In this document: positions 52,601 to 53,751 of the stretch, one piece after another | Numbering within the stretch: the stretch's first letter is position 1 | How the letters are laid out: the number at the start of each line of letters is the position of its first letter | Source: Pseudoalteromonas peptidolytica | GTDB taxonomy: Bacteria > Pseudomonadota > Gammaproteobacteria > Enterobacterales > Alteromonadaceae | Length of the DNA: 53,751 nt | NCBI RefSeq assembly: GCF_012641745.1 | Contig: NZ_WEHZ01000032.1 | Location: forward strand, 1 to 53,751 | Direction: 5' to 3' | Notes under the pieces: generated by a model | What the model saw: only the letters and a program-made list of their open reading frames with translations | Told to the model about the DNA's origin: nothing | Database searches by the model: none | Program-made: the position numbers and the translations under genes

Positions 52601-52676
52601 TGGTGGGTTGTACTGGACTTGAACCAGTGACCCTCGCCTTGTAAGGGCGATGCTCTCCCAACTGAGCTAACAACCC
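52601..52676 (-). tRNA. tRNA-Val (anticodon UAC), array copy 4 (promoter-proximal)
   Basis: Identical to the other copies. It is the first gene after the promoter at 52712-52739, so all four are probably read as one precursor. Confidence 0.97.
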
Positions 52677-52711
52677 AAATTGTATTACAACGTCTGGCGT
52701 TGTGGGGCGGT

Positions 52712-52739
52712 ATTATAGGTTTAGTTTGAAAAGAGTCAA
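52712..52739 (-). promoter_or_regulatory. Promoter of the tRNA-Val array
   Basis: On the minus strand, TTGACT (52734-52739) and a perfect TATAAT (52712-52717) are separated by 16 bases and followed by the GC-rich ACCGCCCC. A GC-rich discriminator is typical of promoters under stringent (ppGpp/DksA) control. Confidence 0.85.
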
Positions 52740-53117
52740 CACTTAACTTTAAAAAACTATGCTGTGTGATGTTTTTATGCTCAACGTTTTAAGCTCTTCA
52801 TTATAGAAGAGGTGAGGGTGCTTATATTTTTGGTACTAGAATCATCTTAACTTGGGGAAGGTAAGCTGCTGAGCTTTGCATGTTATAGCTCGGGATCAAG
52901 CTGGATTAGGTACCATGCTGAAAAGAAAAGAGCCGTGAATCACTCTGGCCTAATTGGATTTAAAGTAAAAACGTAGAGGTGCGGTAACTGTGTGTTTTAA
53001 ATTGTGTAATAAACAACCCAATTCAGGGTGTTAGGCTTGCAAAGGGGAGTGGTTTGGTTATATTCTACGCTTCTTGGTTTAAAATGAATCAGTTAGAAAA
53101 AACTTTCATAAAAGTTA

Positions 53118-53146
53118 TTGACTTTATTTTTGCTCCTGCATAGAAT
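53118..53146 (+). promoter_or_regulatory. Promoter of the tRNA-Ala/tRNA-Glu array
   Basis: TTGACT (53118-53123), a 17-base spacer and TAGAAT (53141-53146), followed by the GC-rich discriminator GCGCCCCGC. It lies about 50 bases before tRNA-Ala and looks strong and stringently controlled. Confidence 0.87.
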
Positions 53147-53194
53147 GCGCCCCGCACTCAGCGATACAGGCTAGCAGTTTAAGTCTGACTTAAT

Positions 53195-53270
<76 letters not shown>

Positions 53271-53345
53271 AAAAATCGTCAGTGCATATGTCCTAGTACA
53301 TAATTCAAAAGGTAACGCCTCGAGTGCCAAGCTTTTTGTATTTGT

Positions 53346-53421
53346 GTCCCCTTCGTCTAGAGGCCTAGGACACCGCCCTTTCACGGCGGTAACAGGGGTT
53401 CGAATCCCCTAGGGGACGCCA
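53346..53421 (+). tRNA. tRNA-Glu (anticodon UUC), array copy 1
   Basis: 76 bases with CCA: GTCCCCTTCGTCTAGAGGCC, anticodon stem CCGCC/GGCGG with loop CTTTCAC, and T arm CAGGGGTTCGAATCCCCT. A small hairpin (ACTTAC/GTAAGT) overlaps the 3' end and may guide processing. Confidence 0.97.
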
Positions 53422-53490
53422 CTTACTTTTGGTAAGTAACTCGGTTAGCAAGAGAATAAACAGCTAAAAAAGTCCTAGTGACACATCTGT

Positions 53491-53566
53491 GTCCCCTTCG
53501 TCTAGAGGCCTAGGACACCGCCCTTTCACGGCGGTAACAGGGGTTCGAATCCCCTAGGGGACGCCA
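53491..53566 (+). tRNA. tRNA-Glu (anticodon UUC), array copy 2
   Basis: Identical to copy 1. The unit (tRNA plus 69-base spacer) repeats with a 145-bp period; the spacer hairpin loop here reads TTTTA instead of TTTTG. Confidence 0.97.
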
Positions 53567-53635
53567 CTTACTTTTAGTAAGTAACTCGGTTAGCAAGAGA
53601 ATAAACCGCTAAAAAAGTCCTAGTGACACATCTGT

Positions 53636-53711
53636 GTCCCCTTCGTCTAGAGGCCTAGGACACCGCCCTTTCACGGCGGTAACAGGGGTTCGAATCCCCT
53701 AGGGGACGCCA
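53636..53711 (+). tRNA. tRNA-Glu (anticodon UUC), array copy 3
   Basis: Identical to the other copies. The spacer continues unchanged to the end of the window, so another copy may follow outside it. Confidence 0.97.
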
Positions 53712-53751
53712 CTTACTTTTGGTAAGTAACTCGGTTAGCAAGAGAATAAAC

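Larger units (their letters stand above)
52677..53194. other. Divergent tRNA intergenic region
   Basis: A 518-bp spacer between the minus-strand tRNA-Val array and the plus-strand tRNA-Ala/Glu array. Apart from the two outward-facing promoters near its ends (52712-52739 and 53118-53146), I see no ORF, RNA gene or clear repeat. Confidence 0.55.

Overview
The window looks like a chromosomal segment of a marine gammaproteobacterium of the Alteromonadales, most likely Pseudoalteromonas or a close relative. This is inferred from gene order (dksA-gluQ-pcnB-folK-panB-panC, gpmI-envC-S41 peptidase-yibQ, yibN-grxC-secB-gpsA, smc-zipA-ligA, epd-pgk-fba), from an SMC rather than a MukB condensin, from an SSS-type sensor kinase divergent from a DUF4212/acetate-type symporter pair, and from AT-rich spacers carrying ATACCAATT-ended repeats. 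No search could be run, so the genus is an inference. Nearly all genes are ordinary core genes; I see no prophage, transposase, CRISPR array or defence island.

Layout. 1-1565 has no credible gene. It holds two degenerate 5S-rRNA-like blocks, each followed by an rrn-type terminator, and a ~121-bp-period array of head-to-head REP-like hairpins, so it probably lies just downstream of an rRNA operon. 1566-10896 carries purU, a symporter-histidine kinase hybrid, and the divergent cluster DUF4212 protein, SSS symporter, cNMP/CBS/DUF294 protein and DEDDh exonuclease (an acetate-type uptake and sensing locus). 11067-14650 is the glycolytic/Calvin-type trio epd, pgk, fba, with an unusually structured fba leader. 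14733-15462 is a GATC-rich, repeat-bearing spacer before a porin.

15463-23639 is a phosphate-themed region: porin, phoB (with a Pho box), phoR, a PstS-like protein (with a possible Pho box), a chemoreceptor, then on the minus strand a porin and a small PstS-like protein. No pstCAB is present. 24103-29671 reads on the minus strand: dksA, gluQ, pcnB (apparently starting at AUU), folK, panB, a repeat insertion, panC and a small Cys-rich lipoprotein. 29847-38477 has sfsA, pepB, a CBS protein, a DUF2987-type protein and the minus-strand cluster gpmI, envC, S41 peptidase, yibQ, GNAT. 38753-42973 has yibN, grxC, secB, gpsA, a TonB-C-like protein, a small membrane protein and a SpoU methyltransferase. 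43038-50212 has smc, zipA, ligA, a DUF2919 protein and msrB. 50235-51866 is a TPR protein with a degenerate receiver domain.

52171-53751 is tRNA territory: four tandem tRNA-Val(UAC) genes plus a decayed remnant on the minus strand (113-bp period), then tRNA-Ala(GGC) and at least three tRNA-Glu(UUC) genes on the plus strand (145-bp period). The repeat unit continues off the right end. Both ends of the window fall in multicopy RNA sequence, as expected for a contig or a region bounded by assembly-breaking repeats.

The most interesting observations are the covarying REP-like hairpins beside 5S remnants, the five consecutive inverted repeats in the fba leader, the AUU start of pcnB, the TPR protein whose receiver has Ser where the phospho-accepting Asp should be, and short inverted-repeat elements, one of which splits panB from panC.
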